A DNA stretch of 64,000 bases from Palsa-1439 sp050015495 (GCA_050015495.1 JBEKBH010000003.1:124001-188000), one strand, 5' to 3'; positions 17,528-28,062 are shown, numbered from the stretch's first letter. The notes: a model not told the origin generated them from the letters alone. A program made the numbers and translations.

Positions 17528-17698
17528 ATGAACACAACGGTCATAGCCACCACCAATCCCGCCACCGGGACAATCACAACAACCACCATCATCCACCACT
17601 CCCACTTCCATTATGGCTGGCTGCTCCTGGCCCTCCTCGCGACGGCGCTGATCTCTTCCGGACTGCGCGCCCTCTTCTGGAACAAGGACTCAAATTAG
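17528..17698 (+). CDS. Possible small membrane protein (56 aa)
   Basis: A short frame with a Thr/His-rich N-terminus (TTTTIIHHSHFHYG) and one hydrophobic segment WLLLALLATALISSGL followed by basic residues. It ends just before a dispersed repeat. No family recognised. The residue composition looks non-random, but expression is unproven. Confidence 0.3.
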   Translation: MNTTVIATTNPATGTITTTTIIHHSHFHYGWLLLALLATALISSGLRALFWNKDSN

Positions 17699-17700
17699 CC

Positions 17701-17775
17701 GTTGTAGCGTCGGCTGTCCTCAGCCGAAACTCCGCAAGAACCCGCCCGGATGCGCTGAGACAGCGCACGCTACAC
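17701..17775 (+). repeat. Dispersed palindromic repeat, TGTAGCGTCGGCTG family (copy 1)
   Basis: Starts GTTGTAGCGTCGGCTG and ends GCGCACGCTACAC, so the ends are inverted. An internal hairpin is formed by CGGCTG and CAGCCG. A longer copy in inverse orientation lies at 58926-59044. Confidence 0.7.
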
Positions 17776-17886
17776 CCTCCAATGCAATTGCAGTGCTCAA
17801 TCCCGCAAAATCCGCCTTGCCACAACCCCGGTAGGGGATTACATTATTATCGTTCGCCGCGCCGCGAGCCGATGGGTGAGAGCCAT

Positions 17887-18201
17887 ATGACGCTCGAGGA
17901 ATTGAGAGTTCTCAGGGTGGTGCAGGGCATTCTGGTGCGCAACTACGTTGACACCCAGAAGCTCGATGTGCAGGTCATCGGGTCCTCCGTCTACATCGAG
18001 GGCGATTTCGTGATGTTCGACTACCAGCCCGGCCGCAGGAAGGACGATCACCTCGAACAAGAACTCGGCGTCCAGCGCACCTTGCTCCACATCGAACAGC
18101 AAATCCGCTGCATGAGCGAGGTCAATCACCTCGAGATCAAGCTGCGAAACTGGGAGCGTCACGGCATGCAGTGGGTTGCCAAACACGAACTGAGCGGATA
18201 A
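17887..18201 (+). CDS. BON-like small cytosolic protein
   Basis: A 104-aa protein without signal peptide. The stretch LRVVQGILVRNYVDTQKLDVQVIGSSVYIEG resembles the alpha-beta start of a BON domain, and NHLEIKLRNWERHG its final strand. BON domains bind phospholipid or ligand, usually in the envelope, so a cytosolic form is unusual. The ATG at 17887 has GGGTGAG 6 nt upstream; an ATG at 17872 is also in frame. The gene is convergent with the LolA-like gene, their stops almost touching. Fold assignment is tentative. Confidence 0.55.
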   Translation: MTLEELRVLRVVQGILVRNYVDTQKLDVQVIGSSVYIEGDFVMFDYQPGRRKDDHLEQELGVQRTLLHIEQQIRCMSEVNHLEIKLRNWERHGMQWVAKHELSG

Positions 18202-18202
18202 C

Positions 18203-18970
18203 TCAATCCGTGCCGTTCCTGCCGCCGCCGCTCTCGGCGTGAAACTTCTCGGTCGCAAACCAATCCACGGGCAGGTGCGTGTCGTAATCACCTTCGTACA
18301 CTTCCAGCCGCGATTTCTCTTCCGACGGCAGGCTTTGCGCCGGCGGCACCCGCGACGCTTCCAGGCCGCGCGGCACCCACGCGTCCCCGATCTTCTTGAA
18401 ACTCGTCACCGCGAACCGCCGCGTAAGATTGTCGTTGGTATCAAACGCCTCCGCGCGCAACAGGGCGTAGTACTCCTTGTCGATCCACAGTTCCACGCGG
18501 GGGTACGGCTCGCCGTCGGCCCTGGCCTCGATCGCAAAACAATCGCGGCCCCGGACCCGGTCTTCGTCGAGAAGTTTCACGTTCGGCCAGTGGAGAAACG
18601 CCAGACCAAGGTCGTAGTAGGTAAAATTCGACCCGAGCAGTTTCTGCGTCCGCTGGTTGCCGGTCAATTCGCCCACGCCCCGCAGGTAAAACTTCGGTTC
18701 GCCGTGAAGCGGTTGCACGACCAGCGCCTCGGTCTGTCTCCCGCGATAGAGTGTGCGCGTTTCCCCCGGCGTGTTCTTCACGAAAATCTCCACGGGGACG
18801 GGGTCTTCCGTTCCCACGAACAATCTCGCTTTCAGCGAGAAATCCTTCATGGGTCGATTCGCCAGCACCCGGTCCAGGATCGCCTGTGCCGTCTGGTTCG
18901 TCGGTGCCGAATCGGCATACGCCGCAAAGGGCAACGCCGCCGCGAGTGCGACCATGAATACGATTCTCAT
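18203..18970 (-). CDS. LolA-like outer-membrane lipoprotein-sorting family protein
   Basis: A 255-aa protein with a clear signal peptide (MRIVFMVALAAALPFAAYADS). The mature part follows the pattern of the LolA/LolB-like family: AQAILDRVLANRPMKDFSLKARL at the start, then beta-rich segments, VELWIDKEYYALLRAEAFD and RRFAVTSFKKIGDAWVPRGLE. Members carry lipoproteins or are of unknown function in the periplasm. It diverges from the methylmalonyl operon, whose promoter overlaps its upstream region. Function is by family only. Confidence 0.75.
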   Translation of the reverse strand: MRIVFMVALAAALPFAAYADSAPTNQTAQAILDRVLANRPMKDFSLKARLFVGTEDPVPVEIFVKNTPGETRTLYRGRQTEALVVQPLHGEPKFYLRGVGELTGNQRTQKLLGSNFTYYDLGLAFLHWPNVKLLDEDRVRGRDCFAIEARADGEPYPRVELWIDKEYYALLRAEAFDTNDNLTRRFAVTSFKKIGDAWVPRGLEASRVPPAQSLPSEEKSRLEVYEGDYDTHLPVDWFATEKFHAESGGGRNGTD

Positions 18971-18997
18971 CCCAAGCCCGGTTGTAGCGGAAAACGC

Positions 18998-19026
18998 TTG
19001 CGGGGACAAGCGTGCATCGTTAGCCT
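18998..19026 (+). promoter_or_regulatory. Leaderless-type promoter of the methylmalonyl-CoA operon
   Basis: TTGCGG, 17-nt spacer and TAGCCT, the -10 box ending 7 nt before the ATG at 19034. No Shine-Dalgarno is present. Confidence 0.55.
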
Positions 19027-19033
19027 TGACAGA

Positions 19034-20218
19034 ATGAAACCTCTTGACGGCATCCGGGTCGTCGATCTTTCGCGCATCCTGGCGGGGCCATACTGTTCGA
19101 TGCTGTTGAGCGATTTTGGCGCGGACATCGTCAAGATCGAGAACCCCGACAAAGGCGACGACACCCGCGCCTACGGGCCGCCGTTCCTCGACGGCGAGAG
19201 CGTGTACTTCCTCAGCGTCAATCGCGGCAAGAAATCGCTCACGCTCAACCTCAAGACGCCCGAAGCCCGCGAGATCCTCACGAAGCTCATCCGCAACGCC
19301 GACGTGCTGGTCGAGAATTTCCGGAAAGATTTCCTCCCGAGCATCGGTTTCGGTTACGACGAGGTCGCGAAACTGAATCCGCAAATCATCTACGCCTCGG
19401 TGACCGGCTACGGCCACACCGGTCCGTGGGCCGAGCGCCCCGGTTACGACCTCGCCATTCAGGGCCAGGGCGGCATCATGAGCCTGACCGGCGACCCGAA
19501 CGGTTCGCCCTATAAGACCGGGACGTCCCTGGCCGACATCACGGCGGGCATTTACGCGACCCTTGGCATTTTGTTGGCGTTGCAGGCCCGCCAACGCACG
19601 GGCAAGGGACAAAAAGTGGACGTGTCGCTGCTCGATGGACAGGTCTCGTTCCTCACGTACCAGGCCGGCATTTACTTCGGCACCGGCAAATCGCCGACGC
19701 GCAAGGGTAACCAGCATCCGACGATCGTTCCGTATGAGACATTCAAGGCGCGTGACCGCTACTTCAACCTCGCTGTGGGTAATGACCGGCTCTGGGGACA
19801 GTTTTGTGATTTGCTGGGACGAGCGGACCTGAAGACGCACGAGAAATTCGCCACGAACCCAAAGCGCGTGGCGAATCACGAAGAACTCTACCCGATCCTC
19901 CAAAAGATTTTCGCGGAAAAAACCGCTGACGAGTGGCTCGCGTTGTTTGAGAAGAACGGCATTCCCTGCGGCCCGATCTTTTCCGTGGGCGAAGCGCTCG
20001 AACACCCGCAGGTGCGCGCCCGCGAGATGGTCGTCGAGCGCCCGCATCCGAAGCTCAAGTCCGTGAAGATGACCGGCGTGCCCGTGAAATTGTCCGCCAC
20101 CCCCGGCGTGGCGGGCGACGCCCCGCCGTTGCTCGGCCAGCACACCCTGGGCTTGCTGCGGGATCTGGGGTACACGGACGAGCAGTTCGCTGACTTCAAG
20201 AAGCGAGGCGTTGTATGA
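19034..20218 (+). CDS. Class III CoA-transferase (CaiB/BaiF family)
   Basis: A 394-aa family III CoA-transferase, which moves CoA between carboxylic acids through an aspartyl intermediate. The start LDGIRVVDLSRILAGPYCSMLL and SVNRGKKSLTLNLK are diagnostic. The catalytic Asp is D168 in TSLADITAGIYA. It begins an operon with methylmalonyl-CoA epimerase, both mutase subunits and MeaB, so its acceptor is probably a dicarboxylate or methyl-branched acid of that route. Free methylmalonate with succinyl-CoA as donor would fit, but that is inference. Its stop overlaps the epimerase start. Confidence 0.9.
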   Translation: MKPLDGIRVVDLSRILAGPYCSMLLSDFGADIVKIENPDKGDDTRAYGPPFLDGESVYFLSVNRGKKSLTLNLKTPEAREILTKLIRNADVLVENFRKDFLPSIGFGYDEVAKLNPQIIYASVTGYGHTGPWAERPGYDLAIQGQGGIMSLTGDPNGSPYKTGTSLADITAGIYATLGILLALQARQRTGKGQKVDVSLLDGQVSFLTYQAGIYFGTGKSPTRKGNQHPTIVPYETFKARDRYFNLAVGNDRLWGQFCDLLGRADLKTHEKFATNPKRVANHEELYPILQKIFAEKTADEWLALFEKNGIPCGPIFSVGEALEHPQVRAREMVVERPHPKLKSVKMTGVPVKLSATPGVAGDAPPLLGQHTLGLLRDLGYTDEQFADFKKRGVV

Positions 20219-20619
20219 TCAAGGGCATCGACCATGTCGGCATCGCCGTGAAGAGCATCGACGAAGCGAAGAAGTTCTGGGTCGACACGCTCGGCCTGAA
20301 GCTGTCCCGCATCGAAGAGGTGCCCGGGCAAAAGGTGCGCGTCGCGATCTTGAAAGCGGGCAACACGACGATTGAGTTGCTCGAACCCACTTCCCCCGAC
20401 AGCCCTGTCCAGCGGTTCATCGAGAAACGCGGCGAAGGATTGCATCACCTGACTCTGGCGACCGACGAGATCGCCGAGCAACTGCAAAAGCTGAAAAGCG
20501 CCAACATCGCTCTGATCGACGAACAACCGCGCACCGGTGCCGGCGGCTCGAAGATCGCCTTCCTCCACCCGAAATCCGCCCACGGCGTGCTCGTGGAACT
20601 GTGTGAATCCAATAAGTGA
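20215..20619 (+). CDS. mce: Methylmalonyl-CoA epimerase
   Basis: A 134-aa vicinal-oxygen-chelate protein that interconverts the (S) and (R) forms of methylmalonyl-CoA. IDHVGIAVKS gives the first metal His (H7). IELLEP, LHHLTLAT and GVLVELCE supply the remaining Glu/His ligands, and GEGLHHL is typical of the family. Length is normal. It overlaps the CoA-transferase by 4 nt and lies upstream of the mutase genes, which use its (R) product. Confidence 0.93.
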   Translation: MIKGIDHVGIAVKSIDEAKKFWVDTLGLKLSRIEEVPGQKVRVAILKAGNTTIELLEPTSPDSPVQRFIEKRGEGLHHLTLATDEIAEQLQKLKSANIALIDEQPRTGAGGSKIAFLHPKSAHGVLVELCESNK

Positions 20620-20628
20620 GTATAGACG

Positions 20629-20845
20629 ATGGAGAAGCCTTACATGATTTACAATTCGGGCTGGGCATTTCTGGCTTTTTTTGTCGGACTGTTTGTGGTC
20701 GTGCCCTTGGTTATGTACGCGCTTGTGTCCTTGCCAATGGAGAACCCGCATGTCGTCCCAGCGACAGGCGCGGTTCTGGCCGGGCTAAGCGTCCTGTTTG
20801 GTTACTACGTCGATGGACAAGTAAAGCGTCGAAGGCGCTCAAAGC

Positions 20846-20859
<14 letters not shown>
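20629..20859 (+). CDS. Small two-helix membrane protein inside the mutase operon
   Basis: A 76-aa protein with two hydrophobic segments (GWAFLAFFVGLFVVVPLVMYAL and VPATGAVLAGLSVLFGYYV) and a very basic tail. It sits 9 bp after mce, and its 3' end overlaps the mutase start by 14 nt, so it is co-translated. I recognise no family. It could anchor or regulate the pathway at the membrane, or be a chance insertion; nothing in the sequence decides this. Confidence 0.6.
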
Positions 20860-22368
<1,509 letters not shown>

Positions 22369-22372
<4 letters not shown>

Positions 22373-22767
22373 AGAGACCGATTAAAGTCCTCATTGCGAA
22401 AGCCGGGCTTGACGGCCACGAGCGCGGCGCGCTGGTCGTGGCGATGGGATTGCGCGACGCGGGGATGGAGGTCGTGTACACGGGCATTCGCAATACGCCG
22501 GAGCAAATCGTCCAAGCGGCCATTCAGGAGGACGTGAATGCCATCGGACTGAGTTCGCTTTCGGGCGGTCACATGGCCCAATTCACACGGGTGATGGAAT
22601 TGCTAAAGAAGGAAAAGATCAAGGGCGTGCTTGTGTTTGCCGGCGGCATCATCCCCGACGCCGATGCCAGGAAGCTGAAGAAACTCGGTATCAAGGAAGT
22701 CTTCGGCCCGGGCAGTTCCATCTCCAGCATCGCCGAGTTTTTGAAGAAGAACGTGCGGTCGAGATGA
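22369..22767 (+). CDS. mcmB: Methylmalonyl-CoA mutase, small (cobalamin-binding) subunit
   Basis: A 132-aa B12-binding Rossmann domain. The lower axial ligand motif is DGHERG (D15, H17, G20), followed by the SSLSGGH and GGIIPD loops that hold the nucleotide tail. It starts at an ATG overlapping the large-subunit stop and ends overlapping meaB, so all three are coupled. It completes the split mutase. Confidence 0.93.
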
Positions 22768-23672
22768 ACATGACACGTCGGGAGCTCACGAAACTGGTCA
22801 CGCGCCTGGAAGCGGGCGAGCCGTTGTCCCCGGAACTGTACGCGCACACCGGACGCGCGCGCATTTTCGGCATCACGGGACCGCCGGGCGTGGGCAAGAG
22901 TTCGCTGATTGATCGCCTGATAGACGAATTGCGCCGACAGGGCAGGACGGTCGGCGTCATCGCCGTTGATCCGACCAGTCCAATTTCGGGCGGGGCGCTG
23001 CTCGGCGACCGGTTGCGAATGCAGCGGCACAGTGACGATGACGGCGTGTTCATTCGGAGCTTGGCGACGCGCCATCACCACGGCGGACTGACGGATGCGA
23101 CGCCGCAGATCATCCATGCGCTGGATGCGGCGGGGTTCGATGTGGTGATTGTCGAAACGGTCGGCACGGGCCAGGACGAAGTCGAAGTCGCCGAGGTGGC
23201 GGACACGGTTGTGGTCGTGCTCATGCCGGAGCTGGGCGACGAAATTCAGCGCGCCAAGTCGGGCTTGATGGAAATTGCCGATGTGCTGGTGATTAACAAA
23301 GCGGATTTGCTTGGTGAGAATGCAACTCGCGACAAGGTTTCCCCTCCAAAGCACGCCACGAAATGGGAGCGACCAACACTCCACACATCGGCGAAAACTG
23401 GTGACGGAATTACAACCCTTTGTGGTGTGGCGGACGCACATCACGCATATCTTGTGGCGTCGCATGAATTGGTCCGGCGCCGCGAGCGGGCCGCGCGCGC
23501 CGAGGTGATTCGGCTGTTGCAATCACGGATGACGGCGTCTATACTTCGCGCGTTGGAAGCACCACAGGCGCAAACCATTCTGGCCGCGGTCGCCAAGAGA
23601 AAACTTGACCCAAACGACGCGGTGCAGAAGCTGTCGGAAGTAATTTGGGGTAGCAAGAACAGGAGTCCCTGA
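22764..23672 (+). CDS. meaB: MeaB/ArgK-family G3E GTPase, mutase chaperone
   Basis: A 302-aa P-loop GTPase of the MeaB/MMAA type, which loads and protects the cobalamin of the mutase. Walker A is GPPGVGKSS (39-47). VIAVDPTSP, ETVGTGQDEVE and NKADLL give switch and base-recognition motifs. It overlaps the small mutase subunit by 4 nt, the typical partner. Length is near the lower end for the family. GC and codon use match the neighbours. Confidence 0.93.
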   Translation: MNMTRRELTKLVTRLEAGEPLSPELYAHTGRARIFGITGPPGVGKSSLIDRLIDELRRQGRTVGVIAVDPTSPISGGALLGDRLRMQRHSDDDGVFIRSLATRHHHGGLTDATPQIIHALDAAGFDVVIVETVGTGQDEVEVAEVADTVVVVLMPELGDEIQRAKSGLMEIADVLVINKADLLGENATRDKVSPPKHATKWERPTLHTSAKTGDGITTLCGVADAHHAYLVASHELVRRRERAARAEVIRLLQSRMTASILRALEAPQAQTILAAVAKRKLDPNDAVQKLSEVIWGSKNRSP

Positions 23673-23673
23673 C

Positions 23674-25209
23674 ATGTCATCGCACGTCCTCGCTGAAAAA
23701 CCGAAGGCCGGCACGAAGCCCGCCACGGAATCCCACCGATACAAGAACTTTGTCAATGGGCAATGGGTGGATTCATCCTCTGGGAAATCCAGTCCGAACG
23801 TCAATCCCGCCAACACCGACGATGTGATCGGTCACGCGCCGCAATCGACACGCGACGAAGCCCGGGCGGCGATTGAAGCGGCACGGGCGGCGTTTCCAGC
23901 CTGGCGGAACACGCCCGCGCCCGCGCGCGGCCGCGTCCTCGCCAAGGCCGCGCAGCTTACAATCGAACGCAAGGAAGAGATTGCCCGGATGATGACACAC
24001 GAGGAAGGGAAAATTCTCAGTGAAGCGCGCGGCGAAGTGCAGAAGAGCATCAACCTGTTCGAGTACTACGCGGGCATGTCGTTTCGCGTCGAGGGACGCA
24101 CCTCGCCCAGCGAAATGCCGAGCACGTTCGTGTACACGGTCCGTCAACCGCTCGGCGTGGTGAGTTGCGTCACGCCGTGGAATTTTCCGTTCTGCATCCC
24201 CGTGTGGAAGACGGCGCCGGCCCTGGTCGCGGGGAATACAGTGGTGTTGAAAGCGGCGACCAACACGCCCGGCTGCGCGGAGTTGCTCGTGAAAATTTAT
24301 CAGGACGCCGGCCTGCCGAAGGGCGTGCTCAATCTCGTGTATGGCAGCGGCGGCACGGTGGGCGACGAACTCGTGAACAACCAGACGGTTCGCGCGGTGT
24401 CGTTTACCGGCTCATGCGAGACGGGCGCCCAGGTGGCGAAACAGGCCGCGTCACACCTCGCAAAGGTCACCTGTGAAATGGGCGGCAAAAACCCGCTCGT
24501 GGTGATGGACGACGCCGATCTCGATCTGGCGGTCGAAGGCTGCGCGCAGGGCGCGTTCGGGTCGACGGGACAACGCTGCACGGCGACCAGTCGGCTGGTG
24601 TTGCACAAGGCGATTGCGGACAAGTTTCTCGAAAAGTTGGTCGAACGTGTGAAGAAGATCAAGGTGGGCGACGGCATGGAAGACGGTGTGGGCATGGGCC
24701 CGGCGGTCGACAAGGCGCAATACGAAACCGATTTGCGGTACATTGAGATCGCCAAGAAGGAAGGCTGCAAGTGTTTGATTGGCGGCGGAGCGCTCACCGA
24801 AGGGAAGCTCGCGAGGGGCTATTTCGTCGCTCCGACGATATTTGACAACGTCAAACCCGAGAACACGCTGGCCCAGGAGGAAGTATTCGGCCCGGTGCTG
24901 GCGGTATTTCGCGTGGGTGATTTCGAGGAGGCGATGAAGGTCGCCAACAATGTCCGGTTCGGATTGACCTGCGCGATCTACACGGGCGATGCGAACCTCG
25001 TGATGAGGTTCACCGACCGCATCGAGGCGGGAATGGTGCACATCAATTCGCCGACCGTTGGCGGCGAAGCCCAATTGCCGTTCGGCGGATTCAAGGCGAC
25101 CGGCTACGGCAGCCGCGAGATGAGTGATGAAGGGCTGAATTTCTTCACGCAACTGAAGACCGTGTTCTACGATTACACGGGCGTGAAGCGGCAGACGAAC
25201 ATTTATTGA
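23674..25209 (+). CDS. NAD(P)-dependent aldehyde dehydrogenase (hydrolytic type; semialdehyde substrate inferred)
   Basis: A 511-aa aldehyde dehydrogenase. TPWNFPFCIPVWK, FTGSCETG, CEMGGKNPLVV with general-base E268, and STGQRCTATSR with nucleophile C302 are all present. CoA-acylating methylmalonate-semialdehyde dehydrogenases (MmsA/IolA) lack this Glu, so this enzyme should release a free acid. The sequence resembles the alpha-ketoglutarate-semialdehyde/succinate-semialdehyde branch. It starts 1 nt after meaB and precedes beta-ureidopropionase, bridging the mutase and pyrimidine modules. Oxidation of malonate or methylmalonate semialdehyde is inferred from context. Confidence 0.85.
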   Translation: MSSHVLAEKPKAGTKPATESHRYKNFVNGQWVDSSSGKSSPNVNPANTDDVIGHAPQSTRDEARAAIEAARAAFPAWRNTPAPARGRVLAKAAQLTIERKEEIARMMTHEEGKILSEARGEVQKSINLFEYYAGMSFRVEGRTSPSEMPSTFVYTVRQPLGVVSCVTPWNFPFCIPVWKTAPALVAGNTVVLKAATNTPGCAELLVKIYQDAGLPKGVLNLVYGSGGTVGDELVNNQTVRAVSFTGSCETGAQVAKQAASHLAKVTCEMGGKNPLVVMDDADLDLAVEGCAQGAFGSTGQRCTATSRLVLHKAIADKFLEKLVERVKKIKVGDGMEDGVGMGPAVDKAQYETDLRYIEIAKKEGCKCLIGGGALTEGKLARGYFVAPTIFDNVKPENTLAQEEVFGPVLAVFRVGDFEEAMKVANNVRFGLTCAIYTGDANLVMRFTDRIEAGMVHINSPTVGGEAQLPFGGFKATGYGSREMSDEGLNFFTQLKTVFYDYTGVKRQTNIY

Positions 25210-25212
25210 TGA

Positions 25213-25345
25213 CTATAACCCCTCACCCTGACCCTCTCCCCGCAAGCGGGGCGAGGGCAGTGGTGGGAATTTCCTCTCCCCTCGGGGGGAGCCGAGTCTG
25301 CGAGACGCCGCTGTCGTTTGCGGCAAAGGATTGAGGTGAGGGGAG
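25213..25345 (+). repeat. Dispersed CCCTCACC/CTCTCCCC intergenic repeat with internal insert
   Basis: CCCTCACCCTGACCCTCTCC is followed by a CCCCGC/GCGGGG hairpin and an inverted GAGGTGAGGGGAG. Inside is AGCCGAGTCTGCGAGACG, also found with small changes at 58941 and 55337. Related copies lie at 33170-33259. Confidence 0.6.
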
Positions 25346-25366
25346 AAAACGTAAGGAGAAGAAGAC

Positions 25367-26242
25367 ATGGCGCGTATTGTGCGAGGCGGACTGATTCAGG
25401 CAACGAACCCGGAGCCGGGGACGTCGTCGGTGAAGAAGATCAAGCAGGCAATGATCGAGAAGCACATCAAGCTGATCGATCAGGCGGCGAAAAAGGGCGT
25501 GCAGGTGTTGTGCATGCAGGAGATTTTTTACGGCCCGTATTTTTGCTGCGAGCAGGAGATCAAATGGTACGAGTCAACCGAGCGCGTGCCGGACGGCCCG
25601 ACGACGAAGCTGATGCAGCGGCTCGCCAAGAAACACGGCATGGTCATCGCCGTGCCCATGTACGAGGAAGAATCCACGGGCACGTACTACAACACGACGG
25701 CGGTGATCGATGCCGACGGCAAGTTTCTCGGCAAATACCGCAAGAACCACATCCCGCATTGCAAACCCGGTTTCTGGGAGAAATTTTACTTCAAGCCGGG
25801 CAACCTCGGCTACCCCGTGTTCGAGACGGCCATCGGCAAGGTCGGGATCTACACCTGCTATGACCGCCATTTCCCCGAGGGCTGGCGGTTGCTCGGGCTC
25901 AACGGCGCGGAGATCGTGTTCAACCCGAGCGCGACCACAGCGGGTCTGAGCGAGTACCTGTGGAAATTGGAGCAGCCCGCCGCGGCGGTGGCCAACATCT
26001 ACTACGTCGGCGCGATTAACCGCGTCGGCACGGAGAAGCCATGGAGTTTCGGGGAATTTTACGGATCGAGTTACTTCGCCAATCCGCGCGGCCAGATCAT
26101 CGCCGAAGGCCCGCGTGACAAGGATGCCATCGTCGTCGCGGACCTGAACCTCGACCTGATTCGCGAAGTGCGCAACGTGTGGCAGTTCTATCGCGATCGC
26201 CGTCCCGAAACGTACCAGGCCATGGCCGAGTTGCTCCCGTAG
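25367..26242 (+). CDS. Beta-ureidopropionase (nitrilase superfamily)
   Basis: A 291-aa carbon-nitrogen hydrolase. The catalytic triad is E52 (CMQEIFYGPYF), K126 (KYRKNHIPH) and C164 (YTCYDRHFPEGWR). The FYGPYFCCEQEIKWY and YDRHFPEGWR blocks match the beta-ureidopropionase/N-carbamoylputrescine amidase group. Given PreTA and dihydropyrimidinase in the same locus, hydrolysis of N-carbamoyl-beta-alanine and N-carbamoyl-beta-aminoisobutyrate is the likely role, releasing ammonia and CO2. AAGGAG lies before the ATG. Followed 4 nt later by the NCS1 carrier. Confidence 0.9.
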   Translation: MARIVRGGLIQATNPEPGTSSVKKIKQAMIEKHIKLIDQAAKKGVQVLCMQEIFYGPYFCCEQEIKWYESTERVPDGPTTKLMQRLAKKHGMVIAVPMYEEESTGTYYNTTAVIDADGKFLGKYRKNHIPHCKPGFWEKFYFKPGNLGYPVFETAIGKVGIYTCYDRHFPEGWRLLGLNGAEIVFNPSATTAGLSEYLWKLEQPAAAVANIYYVGAINRVGTEKPWSFGEFYGSSYFANPRGQIIAEGPRDKDAIVVADLNLDLIREVRNVWQFYRDRRPETYQAMAELLP

Positions 26243-26246
26243 CGTG

Positions 26247-27782
26247 ATGAATCCCCCGGTCCAGGAACTCGACGGCGTCCGCGTCACCAACGGCATTCAC
26301 GAGGTCACCGACGACATCTCGCATTCGCCGTACTGGAACGCGGACATCGCGCCGACGCGCGTCAGCGACCGCAAATGGGGGCTGAAGGACATCGCGGCGC
26401 TGTGGATTTCGATGTCGGCGTGCATCCCGACGTACATGCTGGCCTCGTCGCTGATTTCCGAGGGCATGAATTGGTACCAGGCGGTGCTGACGATCTTCTT
26501 TGGCAACGCCATCGTGCTGCTGCCGATGATTCTCAACGCGCACGCGGGCACGAAGTACGGCATTCCGTTCCCCGTGTATTGTCGCGCGTCATTTGGCGTG
26601 CGCGGGGCGAACATTCCGGCGTTGTTGCGCGCGTTCGTGGCTTGCGGATGGTTCGGAATCCAGACGTGGATTGGCGGGTGGGCGATTTACAAGATCGGCA
26701 CGATCTACATTCCGTCGTGGGACCAGCTCCCGACGTGGTGGGGCGGAATCAACATCGCGCAATTCGCCTGCTTCATGTTTTTCTGGTGCATCAACATGTT
26801 CGTCATCTTCAAGGGCATCGAATCGATCCGCATCCTGCTCGACATCAAGGCGCCGCTGCTCATCCTGCTCGGCTTGGCGCTGCTCGCGTGGGCGTACCAC
26901 GCCGCGGGCGGGTTCGGGCCGATGCTGTCGCAGCCGTCGGCGTTCGTGCCGGGCGGGCCGAAGGCCGGCCAATTCTGGCTGGTGTTCTTTCCGGGGTTGA
27001 CGGGCATGATCGGGTATTGGGCGACGCTGTCGCTGAACATCCCGGATTTTACCCGCTACTCGCACACGCAACGCGACCAGGTGATCGGGCAGGCCATCGG
27101 CCTGCCGACGACCATGGCGCTGTACTCGTTCATCGGCGTGGCGGTGACCTCGGCGACGATCGTGATTTACGGTTCCACGATTTGGGACCCGGTCGTGCTG
27201 ATTACAAAATTCAAGAGCCCGACTGTACTGGGGATTTCATTGTTCGCGCTTTGCCTCGCGACGCTGGCGACGAACCTCGCCGCGAACGTGGTCAGCCCCG
27301 CGAACGATTTCTCGAATCTCTGGCCATCGAAAATCACGTTTCGGATTGGCGGGCTGATCACGGGCATCATTGGCATCCTGATCCAGCCGTGGAAACTCGT
27401 GTCGGACCCGAGCGGCTACATCTTCACGTGGCTGGTTGGCTATTCCGCGCTGCTGGGACCGATTGGCGGTATCCTTATTTGTGACTACTTTGTCATCCGG
27501 CGAACGCGGCTGCATCCGATCGAACTGTATTTGCGCGACGGCCAGTATTTTTATCGGAACGGGTTCAATCCCGCGGGGATCGTGGCGCTGTTGCTCGGCA
27601 TCGCGCCCAACGTGCCCGGATTCCTCGGCACGATCAAGGTGGTCGATCCCGCCACGGTCGGGCCGTTCCTGATGCAGTTGTACAGCTACGCCTGGTTTGT
27701 CGGTTTCTTCATTTCCTTCGCTGCGTACTGGCTCTTGATGGCCTTGATGCGCAAACCTCAATCACGCGTGTCGTCAGGATGA
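26247..27782 (+). CDS. NCS1-family nucleobase transporter
   Basis: A 511-aa inner-membrane carrier with about 12 helices of the NCS1 (Mhp1/PucI/FurE) family, which import uracil, thymine, allantoin or hydantoins with a cation. The N-terminal block DIAALWISMSACIPTYML and the FGNAIVLLPMILNAHAGTKYGIPFPV segment with AFVACGWFGIQTWIGG are characteristic. An in-frame GTG lies directly before the chosen ATG. The position between beta-ureidopropionase and the aminotransferase argues for uracil/thymine or dihydropyrimidine uptake. Its 3' end overlaps the convergent RelE-type gene by 9 bp. Confidence 0.9.
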   Translation: MNPPVQELDGVRVTNGIHEVTDDISHSPYWNADIAPTRVSDRKWGLKDIAALWISMSACIPTYMLASSLISEGMNWYQAVLTIFFGNAIVLLPMILNAHAGTKYGIPFPVYCRASFGVRGANIPALLRAFVACGWFGIQTWIGGWAIYKIGTIYIPSWDQLPTWWGGINIAQFACFMFFWCINMFVIFKGIESIRILLDIKAPLLILLGLALLAWAYHAAGGFGPMLSQPSAFVPGGPKAGQFWLVFFPGLTGMIGYWATLSLNIPDFTRYSHTQRDQVIGQAIGLPTTMALYSFIGVAVTSATIVIYGSTIWDPVVLITKFKSPTVLGISLFALCLATLATNLAANVVSPANDFSNLWPSKITFRIGGLITGIIGILIQPWKLVSDPSGYIFTWLVGYSALLGPIGGILICDYFVIRRTRLHPIELYLRDGQYFYRNGFNPAGIVALLLGIAPNVPGFLGTIKVVDPATVGPFLMQLYSYAWFVGFFISFAAYWLLMALMRKPQSRVSSG

Positions 27783-28062
27783 TTTTCGGTAGAGCCGCGC
27801 GCCGTGAAGAACGGTCAGGATGCGCACTGTTGAGCCGCTGATATCGTAGATCACGCGGTAGTTTCCCACGATGACCTCGCGCGTGTTTGGATCATCTTCT
27901 TCGGGTACGGCGCGGCCGGATCGGGGGGAATTTCGCGAGACGGTCGACGGCGTCAAAAACCTCCCCGACCGTTGTATCGGCGTAGACCTCGGAGTCGCGG
28001 GCGATGTAATCACGAATCGCCTGCAAATCGGAAACTGCCGGAGCAGTCCAGACGACCTTCAT
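27774..28062 (-). pseudogene. RelE/ParE-type toxin, frameshifted
   Basis: Reading from the ATG at 28062 gives MKVVWTAPAVSDLQAIRDYI ... VDRLAKFPP and then a premature stop. In the next frame the family C-terminus continues perfectly: RSGRAVPEEDDPNTREVIVGNYRVIYDI to the stop at 27774. Removing one base from the six-C run (G run at 27923-27928 on the plus strand) restores one frame. It is either a disabled toxin or a homopolymer sequencing error. It overlaps its antitoxin gene by 4 nt. RelE/ParE proteins are ribosome-dependent RNases or gyrase poisons. Confidence 0.85.

Noticed and set aside
18239..19033. N-terminal extension of the CoA-transferase reading frame
   Set aside because: It runs antisense through the LolA-like gene; the family start LDGIRVVDLSR and the promoter place the ATG at 19034.
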